Shown piece by piece: positions 36,386 to 49,798 of a stretch of 64,000 nucleotides of DNA (within the stretch, counting starts at the first letter, position 1; every line of letters begins with the position of its first letter). Position numbers and translations under genes: made by a program. The notes under the pieces are model-generated. The model did not search any database, was not told where the DNA came from, and saw only the letters and a list, made by a program, of their open reading frames with translations. Location of the stretch: contig JALQBC010000068.1 in the NCBI GenBank assembly GCA_023375675.1, forward strand, positions 1 through 64,000, given 5' to 3'. Source of the stretch: Cytospora piceicola. Taxonomy: Eukaryota > Ascomycota > Sordariomycetes > Diaporthales > Cytosporaceae.

Positions 36386-39149
36386 CGAGCCTCGCCAACT
36401 TTTCGCCTTCTCACGCTACCGCGCCCATTAGTTGACCTTTCTGTCACGTAAGCTTCTATTTCCTACTACTACCACCTCCTGCTACATGCATTATGTCTGC
36501 ATATGTTGTGGTCAACCTTCTTATGCCTTACGAGGTCCGTCTAACGAGCCGACTTTACAGTGTCAACAAGATTTTCATTCCTTCCGGTCCTCCCATCGGA
36601 TGGATTGAAAGAGTGCAGAAGGGTCAACGCTCGACAAATATATTCCATTATCTGCTGACATCAGGTTCTAATAGTAATAGTCACGCAACCCATTAGTATA
36701 TTAGTAAAGTCAAACCACCTCTAATCATGCCACACTGGCTTGGAATAAGGACTAATGGCTACCACATCCGGCAATACCCTGTACCCACTCTGGATATTGC
36801 CTTAGCTACGTCTGTGATTTCCTGGCACTCGCCTGTGCTGGTGGTTTCGGCCTCGCTAACCTGACCAATTACCGTACAATAAATAGACCGGGCTTTTGCC
36901 TCGACCGACCGATATACTACTACTGCTTTTCAACCGACCCACCTCGCGCACTACCGATTTTTCTATACACGAGATCAATGTATGCTGTCCATCTTGCACG
37001 ACCGGCCATGTGTAGTTATGCCTGCTCTTTGCCCTGATGTGTTTATTCCTCATTCATCCTGCCTTCCTGGGGTGGTAACCAAGTCTAATTATTTACCATC
37101 ACTACGGCATATGGGCACCTCATCACATGTCTTGTGCAGCTTGTTTCTGGCTTGGTTTGGAAGAATACTATCAAGATCGCCTTCGCCCAATCAATTTGCT
37201 GTCCACTTTGATACCTGCTATTTACGACGTTGCCATCGCATCCTCGCTGCCGCATCATCTTCGAGGACAACTTTAAGTTCGACAGCCACTGACAGAAGTC
37301 ACATATCACCTCGTCTGTAGTCTGCACTAGTAGCAACAACCTCCAGCAACATGGCCGCATCCTCCACCCTTGCATATTCTAAAGCCGCCGCATCCAACAC
37401 ACAATATTGCACTCCAACTTTCCTGTTTGTCTTGTTTAGGAACGCTTCTCCGACGCCGACACTGAACCCTCCCTAATCAATAACGTATCGTGTTCCTAAC
37501 CTCCACTTCTTGCATTTTATGCGACAGGCCATCTCCTCGCCCACAACGCCACACTGTGCCTCTTCAAAAAGTTGTCTCAAGAACACCTCATCAATCATAT
37601 CAACAAGGTGAACAACGACACTGGGCTCCTCCTATGAACCGTCTTCTGCAACGCAACTTCCTCTTTGGCGAAAATTCTTCCCACAGCCCCCAGGCTCAGC
37701 GCCTTTAAAGTCAGTGTCATCTAACCCAAAACCCCTTAATAGTATTCGCAGTGTATTTCCAGTCAAACTGGACCCGGAACTCTTTGGCTGGAAATACATA
37801 GAGGTAAGTCACAATGTTTTCTCATCTCATAACCCCGCCAGCGTATGCCTCTGATTAGTATAAGAAAACTCTCAATAACGTGCTTGCTTGATCCACATAT
37901 CGGTTTGGCCTACTGACTGTGATTCTAGCCAACACAGCTATACCATGAGACAGAACTTTCCCCCCCCCTTCTAATATCATTATGCCCGCGGAGCTAGCTG
38001 CCTTAGTATTCGCCTGTCCATACCTTCCGAGCATTGACCAATACTATACCTCTTCCATGAGGAAGGGGAACCATTCAGGGTCTCATTCTTTGCTGCGACA
38101 CTTTCTGCATGGCTAACTCGTGGTCATTCCCTTAGAAGCCTCAGCCTCCTCCAGCCACCCGGCCAGACTTAGCATCACCGTTTCTGCTCGTGAGTTTCCG
38201 GGTAGTTTGGGTCTCCCAAACTTCGTTTCATATTGCGGAGTAGGTTACGATCACCCGGATCCTTCTTGTCTTATCCGTCTTACAGATATCGCAACTATCA
38301 GCAAATTTAAATTCATCACAACCCAGCAGCAGATCGTGAGGCTATCAAGGATAGTATCCGAACATATGCCCACCGATCATGCAAGGGCTGTATTGTGAGG
38401 CAACGTCGTTTCGAATAACCCAGCTCCCATTTCCTGCCCCAAGCCAAGCAAGAATTTCCTCTTTGGAGAGTTATCTATGCTCGCTATAACTACCTTTCGC
38501 CTTTCACAGCTACAGTTGTGGTCATTTAAAGTGCAGATTGGATGGTGAGCCGTTACAATGATCAGTGCGTCTCGCCTATCAATGCTGCTAAGCATTTCAT
38601 CATGGCGGAGCGACGACAACGACGATAACGAGAATGGCAGCGACGTGGACAGTCATGCTAGCATTGTCGCTGATGTAGCAGGCTAGATCTCGTGTTGGAG
38701 GCTGACTAGCTTCGTCCCTGCCCCTGAATTTAATCAGAAGCTGTCGTTGCTGCTGCTATCATCAATATACTGCATCCGGTGAGTCCCATGTGACTTGTCC
38801 ATATGGCACCTCTCAAGTAGGCAGAGCAGTGTCACTGGTGGTCAACGACACACAGTGATCCCCTTGTCATCATTAATGCTGTCGATAACGAGCAGATCTG
38901 ACAACCCCCTGAGCAGGTTTACAGGCCTCTGACCTGCCCCTGCCAGAATGCCGGGTGAGGTAGGCATGGTTATAGGATGCCACAGCTCTGCTCCAAAGAG
39001 TCCTTATCTGTAGGATGGTGAGGTTTCTCGACAAATTTATTAGCATAGCAGATCTCTTAATGTCGGACTCTTTTAGCAGATTATGCTAATTCAACCGGCC
39101 GCCTCGTGCTTTTTAAGTGTAGCACATGTAGCTTAATAACGTCTCTTAC
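36386..39149. other. Non-coding region, no gene recognised
   Basis: Normal GC with many short pyrimidine-rich tracts. No open stretch carries a recognisable protein motif. A strong hairpin at 37,752-37,798 is listed separately. Confidence 0.45.
37752..37798. other. Perfect-looking 16-bp hairpin with 15-nt loop
   Basis: The left arm TGTATTTCCAGTCAAA (37,752-37,767) pairs with TTTGGCTGGAAATACA (37,783-37,798) at 15 Watson-Crick positions plus one G-T. The loop is CTGGACCCGGAACTC. It could be a small-RNA precursor, a mini inverted-repeat remnant or a transcript terminator-like structure; nothing in the surroundings decides between these. Confidence 0.6.
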
Positions 39150-39535
39150 TACTAGCTTTTAGTATCACTGCGGTTTTATATATTATTCTAGCTTTTCTAG
39201 TGCTACGGCTTTTATAGTGCTACGGCTTTTAATATAACGGCTTTTAATGTTACTACGGCTTTTAGTGTCATTGCGGCTTTTAGTGTCATCACGGCTTTTG
39301 TGGTGTCACGGCTTTTAGTGTCATCACGGCTTTTAGTGTCATCACGGCTTTTGTGGTGTCACGGCTTTTGTGGTGTCACGGCTTTTGTGGTGTCACGGCT
39401 TTTAGTGTCGCCACGGCTTTTAGTGTCGCCACGGCTTTTAGTGTCGCCACGGCTTTTAGTGTCGCCACGGCTTTTGTGGTGTCACGGCTTTTGGTGTCGC
39501 TACGGCTTTTGTGGTGCCACGGCTTTTGTATCAGC
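39150..39535. repeat. Minisatellite, 17-18-bp unit CACGGCTTTTAGTGTCGC
   Basis: About twenty head-to-tail units with variants CACGGCTTTTGTGGTGT and CACGGCTTTTAGTGTCAT. The left end is more degenerate and AT-rich. Open frames across it are a by-product of unit length and are not genes. The unit resembles those at 51,520-51,664 and 61,396-61,930. Confidence 0.85.
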
Positions 39536-40402
39536 GTGGGGATGCAGCAAGGTCCTGACTACCCTCAGCAGCTCATTAGACATTTTAACCAGGTAACACC
39601 TGCTCGGCTGCTCAGTTGACCGTATTACCCCATCCTTGTTTATCTTCCGCCAGCATTATTCATAGTCATTTCCCAACATCATTGCTTACCCCGCTATTGC
39701 TGCTGCGTCCATACTTTAGTGACAACATGCGGGACTTGAGCGTATCGAGGACGAGGAGGTGTAGTTGGAAGAAGATGAACCTAGAGACAGTTTCTTTAAC
39801 GGCTGTGTCGTCAGATCTGACGACCATGTGCGACAATCTACTGCGGAAAGGGTTACCGACGACACGTCCTTGACAGCGAGCAGGAGCCGTTGCTATAAAG
39901 GTAGCTTCAAGCCTCTCTCACTCTACCGGCACACTAGGAGGAAGCTGAATGAAAGCGACTACATGCGCAACAAGTACTCCCCAGAAACTAAAAGACAATT
40001 CTCTACACCGACAGGCACGATTCTTCGTACGTAATTTGGTGTACAATCTGGCGGCCAGTACTGACGCGAAGACTTGGGTTCATCGAGAAGGTCCTAAGGA
40101 TCAAGGATGCGGATCAATACTGGAACCAATCTTATTTTTATACCATCGGCACCGTCTGCATCGTTCTGCATCTGTTCTGGGCTGGGGGACTGGCGAAGAT
40201 AGCAGGGCCAAGCAGGGCGCCGGGAAAAGGCAGTGTCTGATTGCCTTCTAGTGCAACTTCCGGTTCCCCTTTCCAGAGGGCAAATAACAGGAGGAACATG
40301 AACAACGTCGTATTTGATAGTAATGTTAAGAAGGAATATGTGGCGCCCACAATCCCTTGTAATGACTTCCCCAGGAACACCACCAAAGACACTAACAGAC
40401 TT

Positions 40403-40444
<42 letters not shown>

Positions 40445-42929
40445 ACCATCGCAAAAGGGCCGGATGTGGTTAAGGGGCGAGTCCGACGAGAGGCCGGTAT
40501 GGCGTACCCGAGTTCCCAGAGGTCCAACCCGGGATTTTTACGATCCTCTAGCGAGGGGGAGCTTTAGCAACCGGAGCGTCACCTAGAAGATGTTGATATT
40601 GAGTTTCAATCGAGATTGAATCGATTGGTGATTGATGTTACTGCGAAGATAGGCGGCCCGGGTATGCCCCACTATGTCAAGATGCAACCAATCAACTTGT
40701 GTAGAGAGGCTCTTGGGGGGCCCCCCGGGTCAGAAGATTGCCTGGGGAGTCATTTCAGAGGAATGGTGGCGCCCAAGCCTAGCTAGCCTGCGATGTGATC
40801 GTGACTTTGTAGTCTATATGTCGTAGTGTGAGATTAATTCGCTTTCCTAAGGGGTTTCATTTCCAGTCTAAATCAACAAGGAGAGGGGACTTAGGTACTC
40901 TTCCATTATTCCAGCATCCTTCCTCTTCTCACCGACCAAGGCCCTGCAACCATCCCTGGAGGAGCTAACAATTTTGCTCACATCATCATAGAACGTCCTA
41001 CCCACCTCTACGTGACTCACGTTATGTTACTCAAGTTATAGACCATCTAGGTGTGCAGCATCCGCCGGCAGGTAATGCTAGCGTCGCAGTGTGGGTTTGG
41101 TTGCTCATCCCATTACTATGTCGACACCGGCTACTCCTCTGTCCGAGCTCCTCCATCATAAAATATCTCAAGACTAAACGCATCTAGGCGATTCGAAGAT
41201 AATATATATGTAATACGTGTTGGAAGTTGTCATAGTCGTCAGATTATATAACCAAAGGCGAGGATGTTGACTGTTTGCCCTGTCAAGCGCCTTAAGAACG
41301 GCTAGCGATACTGTCTCTGGTGCACAAACTAGTCACGTCTGCGTATAGGATAGAAAGACTTACACTCAGACACAGTAGATACAGGTTCACGGGTCGGATG
41401 TTCTCTTGGTCTTGCAATAAGTGTGGATAGTCTGTCTATCGACTCTAAAGGCATATGGACCGTCGCACAACGACTTGGGTAATGGAGGCCTCAATAGCGT
41501 TTCGATATATAACGTGTCGAAAAGCCCACCATCTCCAACCTATGATTTCTTGTAATGCACGTGTGAATGGTCTGGAGTTATGGCCCGGTGCCTAGTGCGT
41601 GATTTGCGAGATATATATTTGTCGATACTACTTGCTCCAGCCTGGACCTATACCTGTGAGTACAGAGGGACATGTTGACGAAGATCCCAGAGTTCAAATG
41701 CTCGACGGAGTTAGGGACGGGGCACCTGGGGAATTTACACATATGAACGTGCTCCATAATAGAGTTGTTGTTTGAGGAGCCTTGGGATGAATAACTGATC
41801 TCTATTGAATCACTACGCCTTGAATAACAAGGCTTGCACTAATTGCATTTGCGAACTTGCCCACTTCCACTATCCTCCACAAGTCTTTGGTACTTACTCT
41901 ATATTGCGTTCGGAACTTAGCACCCAACGGAGGTACTGATTAAATACAGGATAATTTAGGGGTAAGTTGCATCAATGATGTGCCGCTCCGTCAACCTCGC
42001 TAAACAATCACTCGTATAGGTATAAAACAAGGCCACCCAGAAATACAGTATAACACGAAGATACATGTTTTCTGTAGAAACAACTAAAATTCGAGAGGGG
42101 TAATGATCGTTATAACTTTTCAAACGTTACTCTAGTGTTTCTGGCTGTTCACCTTGGGGGTCCTGTGACATAGATCTAGGTGGGCTAAGGTTGACGAGCT
42201 CGACTGAACGAAGTCCGCCAAGTTTTTTGCAGCCTTATAACCGACCAACTAACATACTATATTTAGCAGCCGGTCAAGCCTGAGTAGGACGCTCCAGCGA
42301 CTAGTCTTACTGCTACAGGCATAGGACTTATCCCAGCAAATGCAAATGTAGGTCCTTACAGTACCTGTGGTCAGAGCGTGGTCAGAGATCGTCGCGTGAC
42401 TTTACCTCCTCTCACTTACATGTATCATCTACCAGTTTACTAGAACAATATCAAGAGGTAGTACACTACAATGAACAAGGAAGTGCCGACCCATATGGTG
42501 TAGGATATATAGAGCTCCAACGCTGAGCTGGGTGGTGAGAGTATCCCTGCAACACAGCGGAAGGGAGTCTGGAAGCAGGCAGATCATATCCTTACCCATC
42601 AGTGCTGATAATTATCGTGCTGCCATCTCACTTTAAGTACTCCAAAAGATGATTGTGCCGCTTTTTCAAGTTTTGCAGCCGCCGCGATGCGGGCCAGGGC
42701 CGCAACGAAAAAAGCCGCAGCAGACTTAGTGAGTATTGAGTTCTTGTTGCGCTGGGTTGCCGTTGCCGTGCGCCATAGCATTCCTTACGTTGTTCATCGC
42801 GTTGCGAACGGTCAACAGCGACGATTCTGAGCACCTTGGTAGTGTTGTCTATAGTACAGCTAATTGTGTAAGGACTGGGCCCTTCTCTTGTATGCTCCCT
42901 CGGATAGTTTAGAATGAACACAATTCAAT
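39536..42929. other. Non-coding region, no gene recognised
   Basis: A CA microsatellite lies at 40,403-40,441. A plus-strand acidic stretch around 39,745-39,870 (for example LEEDEPRDSFFNGCVV) follows a possible GTAACA...CGCCAG intron (39,592-39,651), but stops interrupt it and no family is recognised. The rest shows no usable frame. Confidence 0.4.
40403..40441. repeat. (CA)n microsatellite
   Basis: An uninterrupted CA dinucleotide run of about 39 bp. Confidence 0.95.
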
Positions 42930-43241
42930 TCAACTTATTCGATATACCCTCATACGTTCGCTCTGGTGCTCAAAACGCATCAGTTCTGTCAATCGAAGAG
43001 ATGAGTACAGTCTCGCGTCCGTACCGAAAATAGCTCTGAGGAACAATCTTCTGAAACACGGGCCTACAAAGACTATAGACAGCCAGCTACTTAAGTCTCT
43101 GTCCGGATCCTTTTTATATGGCACGGCAGCTCGATGCCGATGTTCATCGTAACCGAGGAAACATTGTTTGCGGGAGTAATTGGTTTCAAATGTCTCTTGC
43201 GAGTCGTACACCCAAGTCCATTTATATTTCGGGCCCATCAT
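42930..43241 (-). other. Possible hypothetical-protein fragment (103 codons)
   Basis: A minus-strand frame starting MMGPKYKWTWVYDSQETF, with ordinary globular amino-acid composition and a possible membrane-like segment (LSIVFVGPCF). No recognisable motif, no intron signals and no supporting neighbour. It could be a relic exon or chance. Confidence 0.2.
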
Positions 43242-44469
43242 AACGCCTCAACAAGTATTAGATGTGAGAGCATCTCTGCTTCCGTTGGGGCAATACTTAC
43301 TTCCACTGGGTCTCTCTGGTTACTCCCAAGGTCTGGCTGCTTTAATTGCCTCTGGTCTTGTGTATCTGAGCCTGGACAAAGTGTCAGACCATCAAGGTCT
43401 TTTTTTTTTTTTTGGACTCTTAGACTCAGAATTCGCTTTGGAGGAAGCTGATTGTCCGCCTCGCACGCATGTAGAGGTGCCGCTCCCAGAAGCACTGACT
43501 CTGAGATGATTTGCGTCACCGCTAGCTCTACAAAACCAGAAGCCCTCAGAAAGCCCTCAGTATTAAATTCGCTGGGTGGTCAGGAAGTCCGACCGGGAAT
43601 GCAGAAGAAGATTTTATGCTGATCCTATAGTAACGAATAACTGATATTATCTTCAGTGGTAGTATCAACATCATTGCAAACATCACTCCTAATCGTGGAA
43701 GTGCGAGCCACGTTCCTAAGAGAGAGAGAAGCAAAAGAAGCGCAAGACTACTATAACTGGCCTTGTGGACAGCTACTGAGAGACGTTGTATGTCTCCTCA
43801 CCGCTGAAGCGCCCGGCATGGTAATACACCATGCTGAGCAAGCAATACCAAAGGTGGCTGAATCTCACATACATCTTCCTACCCATCATAGCTCTTCCGG
43901 GCCGCCATCCCTTCGATATCCCACTCCAGGATTCTATCAAGGGGGTTGAGGCCGCTTTCGACGGCTAGGATGTCTCAGGGGTTAGGAGGTTCTGAATCAC
44001 TCTATGCGAGTCCTTCAACATCGAGCAATGCCTAAAAGTACGTCTTCCGGGAGGCTGTGCATCCTACCGCTCGTTTTCTCTTGGTCGTGTCCTTGTTTGT
44101 AGTCCGGCTGGAGATAGAACTTAGAATGGAATGAGAACGACATCCTGAGCTGAAATTGTGTGGCGTGGATGCGCGGTTGAGCCTTCATCGTGGCGATGGT
44201 AATCTCCTCTCCACCTTTACATCGACGGTCTGTCAAGCGGCGCAAGCTGTCATTTCATGCACGCACGGGACGATGATTTCCTAGTCAAATAAGATTGAGG
44301 ACAAGACAGCGCTAGAATACCAGTTCCAGCTCGGGGCTCGCTGCACATGCTTGGGGAAAACGTCGGAGCCTTGGAGATGATACGCAGGCGGACTATAAAG
44401 AGGGTAGAAAGCTCTAGATAATGAAATACATATGAAGCACACCAGAATCGCAATCACACACTCATATGG
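43242..44469. other. No gene recognised
   Basis: Contains a T12-14 run at about 43,399-43,412. Open stretches on both strands lack known motifs. Confidence 0.35.
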
Positions 44470-44859
44470 TTAAATGAAGTATGCCGGCCCGTCGTGATGC
44501 GTCGTTGACGACTTAATCCTGACGATCCAATCCAATCTCCTACACTGGATGATCTCTTGCAACGACTTATCGTGATCGTTGCTAGATTTCGAGCGACGCG
44601 TACTGAGCTTTGGAGTGCAGGAACCGTTGTCATAGTTTTCAAGAGGACACATAAGCCCCTCGCCCTCGGCATCATTAGTAGGTGGTAGCCCATTCACATA
44701 GGCGAACACAAGCCACCACTTGCCGAACGTCCGGATTAGCGAGTCTTTCACGTTGATAGTCACTATCATATCCGGTACTGTGTAGCCTTTACATTCGTCC
44801 ACGGTCATACACGCCGGATCTAACAAGAACACGTCGATAAATCTGTCTCCACCGCCCAT
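44470..44859 (-). other. Possible hypothetical-protein fragment (129 codons)
   Basis: The minus-strand frame contains RFIDVFLLDPACMTVDECKG and DMIVTINVKDSLIRTFGKWW, a balanced protein-like composition. Just upstream, in another frame, a second protein-like piece reads RSWIFNPPGNGEGEGETDK (~44,945-44,890), as if one coding region were broken by a frameshift near 44,860. No family was recognised and no function is assigned. Confidence 0.3.
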
Positions 44860-45352
44860 CCCAACTTCCCGCTGCCGTTTCCAGACTCGGGCTTATCTGT
44901 TTCGCCTTCACCCTCTCCATTTCCCGGTGGATTGAAGATCCAGCTCCTAATAATCCTGAACAATTGAGCTTATTAATACTCTCTAAATACCAGGCCGTTC
45001 TGTTACTTCGGACCTACTTGCGCCTTCGGAGCCGTACGTGTAAGCTATACATCCCTAAGTTTGAAAACCCCTCAGATCTCCTTGGTCCCGCTTCTTCTTT
45101 TTTAGTCTATCCCTATACTATGCTCACTTCGACCTCGTTTCCTCCTACCTGTTGGTCAACAAAGCATTGCGTGTACGCGCATACATACATATACCTACCT
45201 ACAGGGAAAAGGATAATACTCGTCGGAAATCTTAGACGTCGCCGTTAAAGAGTTTCCTCCGGAAGCCGCACATCGAGCTGCGCTGTAATTATGAACACAG
45301 CACGACACAGTACAACACTCTCGTCAGCCGCCTTGGCTATGGCTATGTGGGG
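44860..45352. other. No gene recognised apart from the out-of-frame scrap at 44,890-44,945
   Basis: Normal composition. Contains a CATACATACATATACCTACCT short repeat near 45,180. Nothing else can be supported. Confidence 0.35.
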
Positions 45353-45677
45353 ACGTGAGCCTTGACCAATCCTTTGGGAAGCAAAGGGAATCGTCCACGG
45401 TTCACAATTAGAGATACTGATAGGCCAAGTGTCGACCTCATAAGACTCCACAGAGACTGTGGATTCGAATCTCCTTTGTCTGGTGATGCACACTGCCTTA
45501 GACACCCTTTTTGCACCGCTGCTCCCCACACCGTCTCGGCCTCCTCTTTGGCCTGTAATGACACCGTGGAGATGTCCTTGCCTTACCTACCTGCTTGGTT
45601 GGTATAGCTACGATGGTCAAGGGCCTCTTTGGCATCATGGGCTGCTTCCTTTACGGCTGGGCCGTCCTCGTGTACAC
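45353..45677 (+). repeat. Dispersed repeat, copy 2 (with tRNA-like B box)
   Basis: Shares with the other copies GTGAGCCTTGACC, GGGAATCGTCCACGG, ACCTCATAAGACTCCAC, CACCGCTGCTCCCCAC, GGCCTCCTCTTTGGC, TCAAGGGCCTC and ACGGCTGGGC. It contains GGCCAAGTGT (~45,423), which resembles an A box, and GGATTCGAATCTCC (~45,459), which resembles an RNA polymerase III B box, 36 bp apart. This suggests descent from a tRNA-derived SINE, but the arms do not fold into a tRNA. Confidence 0.65.
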
Positions 45678-46402
45678 CTGTGCACCTTTGCCTTCCAGAT
45701 CGACATCAACCTTGGCCTCGGCCCAATCTCTGGGACTATATTGCCCTCTGCTCTGCTCCAGCCCACTCGTCATATCCCAACCTCGCCCCCCAGGTTTACC
45801 CTGGTCCCTTCTCTCCTCTTCCCTGTCATTCCCTTCCGCACTCGTTCAATTCCTCTCGCCCGTCTTACTTATGCTCATGCTTGTACCCTCGTCACCCCTA
45901 TCCCCTTGAGCTTACCATATTGCAGCCCTCACCCCCCCCCCTCCAAATCACTCGCCGAGGCCGCTCAACGTCTCGATCAATAACCAATGCTTGCTTCCCT
46001 TCACTCATACGACGTCAGGTCTTGTCCCTGTGTTCCATACTTCAAGGCTGCTGCTGTACTTGATCACTTTCTTCTTCGGCGCGTTTTGCGGGTGAGACAA
46101 CCCATTCCCAGTCGGTTGTCCCAATCGACGTTGTCTGGCTGACTGTAAAAGACAACTAGTACAGATTGCTTTACCAAAAGTTTCATACCTTCCAGGTGTC
46201 TCTTTACACGCGTTTACTTTTTCCGCTTGCGCTGCCTGCACTAACACTACCATCAGGCTTTTCGACAGGCTCATCTCTACCTGTAATTCACAACCTTCAA
46301 GGCGGAGTAAGTAGTAACCTTCTAATTTATGACCGATTCCATCTTCTTTCCTTGTCCTGCCCAGTAGCTCGTTGTCTGTCAGATAAAATGTCATAAGCTA
46401 AT
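45678..46402. other. No gene recognised
   Basis: A pyrimidine-rich plus strand (CCCCCCCCTCC at ~45,934) and a possible splice-like structure near 46,060, but no coding frame with a known motif. It borders the transposon at 46,405. Confidence 0.35.
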
Positions 46403-46404
46403 TA

Positions 46405-49400
46405 CCCGTGGGCCCCACCCTGACGCTGTGCTACCCACTACATGCTGCGCCCGTAGTAGGTGCTAAAATCAGTCCGCAGCTAAAATTAATCTATATTTTA
46501 AACTCTTTAGATTTATATAAGGAATATATTAAATTTCTATATTAGACTACTTAAAACTAATATCTTTACAGGTTATATTCGGACTATATTAAGAAACTAT
46601 TATATATAATATAATTAAAAGCGATAAAAGCGACGATATATAAAAGTGTTTAAAATTAATTAGATTATAGCTAGTTAAGGTTATTATTTTTATCGCCTTA
46701 AGGTTATCGCCTTAACTACTTAAGCTATACTATATTACTTTATTAATAACTTTTTTAAGTTATTTTAAAACTTTCTATACTTATATTATATACTAATAAC
46801 TTTTTTATTTTTCCGACTATTATATTAAGCTATCTTTTCGATTTAAAGCTATTATAACCGGTTAAATAAGTAGTAACGACTTTAATAGTTATAAGTCGAT
46901 AGGTATTATAAACACTTCGGTATTTCCTTTACCTTTACTTTAATCTGCCTTACTATTAGCCTTAAATACCGTAAGCTTTAAATAGCTATTACCTACTTTA
47001 ATCGTAAAGCTATTATTAAACGCTAAAATAGTATTTAAAGCTAATTTATTAACAGGTAATTAGTTATATAAAAGCCGTAATAAACCTTTTTTATACTTAT
47101 TAAGATTAGTATTTAAAGATAAAAAGATATAATTATTTTTTACTATAAATATATCTTTAGCTGTTATATATTATAGAATATCTGTTTAAGCAGTTAGTAT
47201 TATAAATATAGCCGGTATTTATAAATTTAGTTTATCGTTATTTTATATAGCTTTACCTGCCGGCTATAGATTTAAGTAATAGTATTAAAGCTATCGCTGT
47301 TTTATAACCTTTACGCTGTTTAGTTTCTTTTTAACGTTATATTAAATCTTATTAAAGTCTTGTTTTTTCTTTATTTTATATTTATAGGCTTACTTAGCCT
47401 ATTACTAGTCTATTATAACCGTTGTTTTTATAATTTTCTAAGCTTCGATAGCTTATATCTTTATCTTTATTATAATACCTTTTTACTTAATTTTATTAAC
47501 TATAATAAAGTTTATAATATTACCTTCTAGCTTTATTTATAACCTTTTCTTTTTATTTTATATATTTTTAAGCCGCGTTTACTTATTCTTTTCGTTAGCG
47601 TTTAGTTTCCCTTTAAAATATATAAATTCTAAAGCTATATAAGCTAGATCTTATACGATACGGCGTATAGTAAAGCTTATCTAATAGATATATTAATATA
47701 TTAAACGCTCGGCATTATAAAGGGCACGCCGGTTACGTTCGGTAGAAAGGTTAAGTAAAAGGTTAAAGTAGGTAGGTTAATTCGAACTAAACTATTTTTA
47801 AAGTATTTCGGTAAGAATAATACTACAATTAAAAAGCTAAAGGCTATTTTCTAAAAAGCCGGTTATAATATAAAAGGCTATAAATACCGAGTTTATTATA
47901 AGCTATACTATAGTTAATAAATACCTAATTTACGTAATTTTTCGCGCTTTTTCTATATACTTAGAAGGCCTTATAAATAAAGTTATTATAAGTAAATATA
48001 AGGTTATCTTTATAAACCTTTTCTTATAAAACCTATTAGTATTATACCTTTAACTACTAAAAAACGCTTATATTTATCGGCTATAATAAGTATATTAAAT
48101 AAAAAGGTAAGAAAATAACTAGTATATTAAACTATAGATAATAGTTTAAAATAGTAATATTATAATACCTTAAAAAGCTATCGATAAAAAAGTATCGTTA
48201 AACCTTAGCCTCGCTTATATATAAGCCGTTACTTATTTATATAAAATTATTTTTTTACTATTAGTTAAACGTAAAGTCGAAATTAATACCGAACTAAGCT
48301 TAAAGAATAATATTATAGCTTTTAAAGTAAGTATAATAAAGAAAAGAATATATATTAAAATAACGTACTTAGTTTATTATATAACCTACGTTCGAAAAGC
48401 CGGTATCGCTTTTAATAAACCTAATATCTTTATCTAAACTAAATTTAACTTAATAAAGATTCGGTTATTACTTAAAGATATAAAACGTAAAGATAGTATT
48501 ACTTATAACGTTACCGTAGCCGATTAAAGTTATAGACTTACGATTATTAGAATTATATACTTTAGCTATTTTAGCCTGTTTTATTTTAATCGTTATAATA
48601 ACTATACGGCTAACTATAATAGCGATACGGTTACTATACTTATTAACGTTTTATACGCTTAATAAGGTAAGGTTATATTTATCCCGGGCCGTATTTACTA
48701 TATCGAAAAACCTGTTAATATTATAAATAGCTAGTTTAAAACCCTTTTAAGTAATCTTAAAAGGTTTAATAATAGCTATATAAAGTTTAAAGTAATCGTT
48801 TAACTACTATAAGAACTAATAGCTATTAATAGCAGGTTAGCCGTATAAGGTATACGCGTAGTTAGTAACGCCGATAACTATACTTTTAAAGGCGGGAAAG
48901 CTACTTTAGCTTAGCTAAAGTATATACTTTATAATAGCTTTATCTTTTTATTTATTAAAAACTAAAAAACGGTTAACAGGCCGGCTAAAAAGATATAGCT
49001 TACCGTACTAACGTAAAAACTATAAATATTTTCGAATAATACTTTTATTGTAAGGTGTTTAACGCGTATAGGCTTAAATAAAGGTTCGTAATAGCTTTTA
49101 TAGCTTTAAATCTCGGTAAGGTTTAAGCTTATACTACTAACGTTTTTCTTATATAGTAAAATTAGCCTATTACTTTTTATATTAAACGTCTTTATTATAT
49201 TAAATATCTAAGTATATATATACAGCCTTAGCGTAAAGCGAAGGTAAAAAGACGTTATTCTAGTTAAGATATAATTAAGCTATTATAGTAAAAAAAAAAA
49301 AAGTTTAATAAAAGGTTAGTATAAATATCTAATAATAGTCCGCGTTTAATAAGAATTAGATACGTTAAGGCGCGACGTACTTATAGTATACTAATAAATT

Positions 49401-49515
49401 TAATAAACAGGCTTAAGTTTAAAATACAGATTAATTTTAGCTACAGACTGATTTTAACACCTACTACGGGCGCAGCACGTAGTGGGCAGCACAGCGTTAG
49501 GGTAGGGCCCACGGG
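46405..49515. mobile_element. RIP-degraded DNA transposon with 99-bp TIRs (Hop-like MULE?)
   Basis: The ends at 46,405-46,503 and 49,417-49,515 are inverted copies of a 99-bp sequence starting CCCGTGGGCCCYACCCTRAC. About nine differences are visible and all are transitions. Total length is 3,111 bp. From memory, the Fusarium Mutator-like element Hop is of similar size (about 3.3 kb) with 99-bp TIRs, hence the suggestion. A TA occurs on both sides (46,403-46,404; 49,516-49,517), which would instead fit a Tc1/mariner duplication. A 9-bp duplication is at best degenerate (AGCTAATTA/TAGATATTA). The interior lacks CA/TG and is full of TAA and TAG; no transposase can be read. Confidence 0.8.
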
Positions 49516-49798
49516 TAGATATTAGATTCAGATTTTTGCAAGTCTCCCATTTAATCATCCTCGGTTTCAGTCCCGTAGAGCCCTCAGCTCTAAATTAACC
49601 CAGCCGTCTCTTCTCAGGGACTTTGCTTTACCCCACTCGAACTGACCAAGTCAAGGCCACAACCTTCACGCATGAGGTTGCACTAGCAGAGAAGAAAGCT
49701 CCCAGGATTTTATTCCCAGCTGATTTACTACATCTACAACGTTGCTGACCTTACTGTTTCACAGGCTCTATAAAGAGAACGAAAGATCGCCGATGGGT

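Noticed and set aside
39300..39619. Open frames with repeated LLVSPR peptides
   Set aside because: Same artefact from the minisatellite at 39.2 kb.
45420..45480. Possible tRNA gene in dispersed repeat copy 2
   Set aside because: A- and B-box-like motifs are present but the arms do not pair; kept only as a hint of SINE ancestry.
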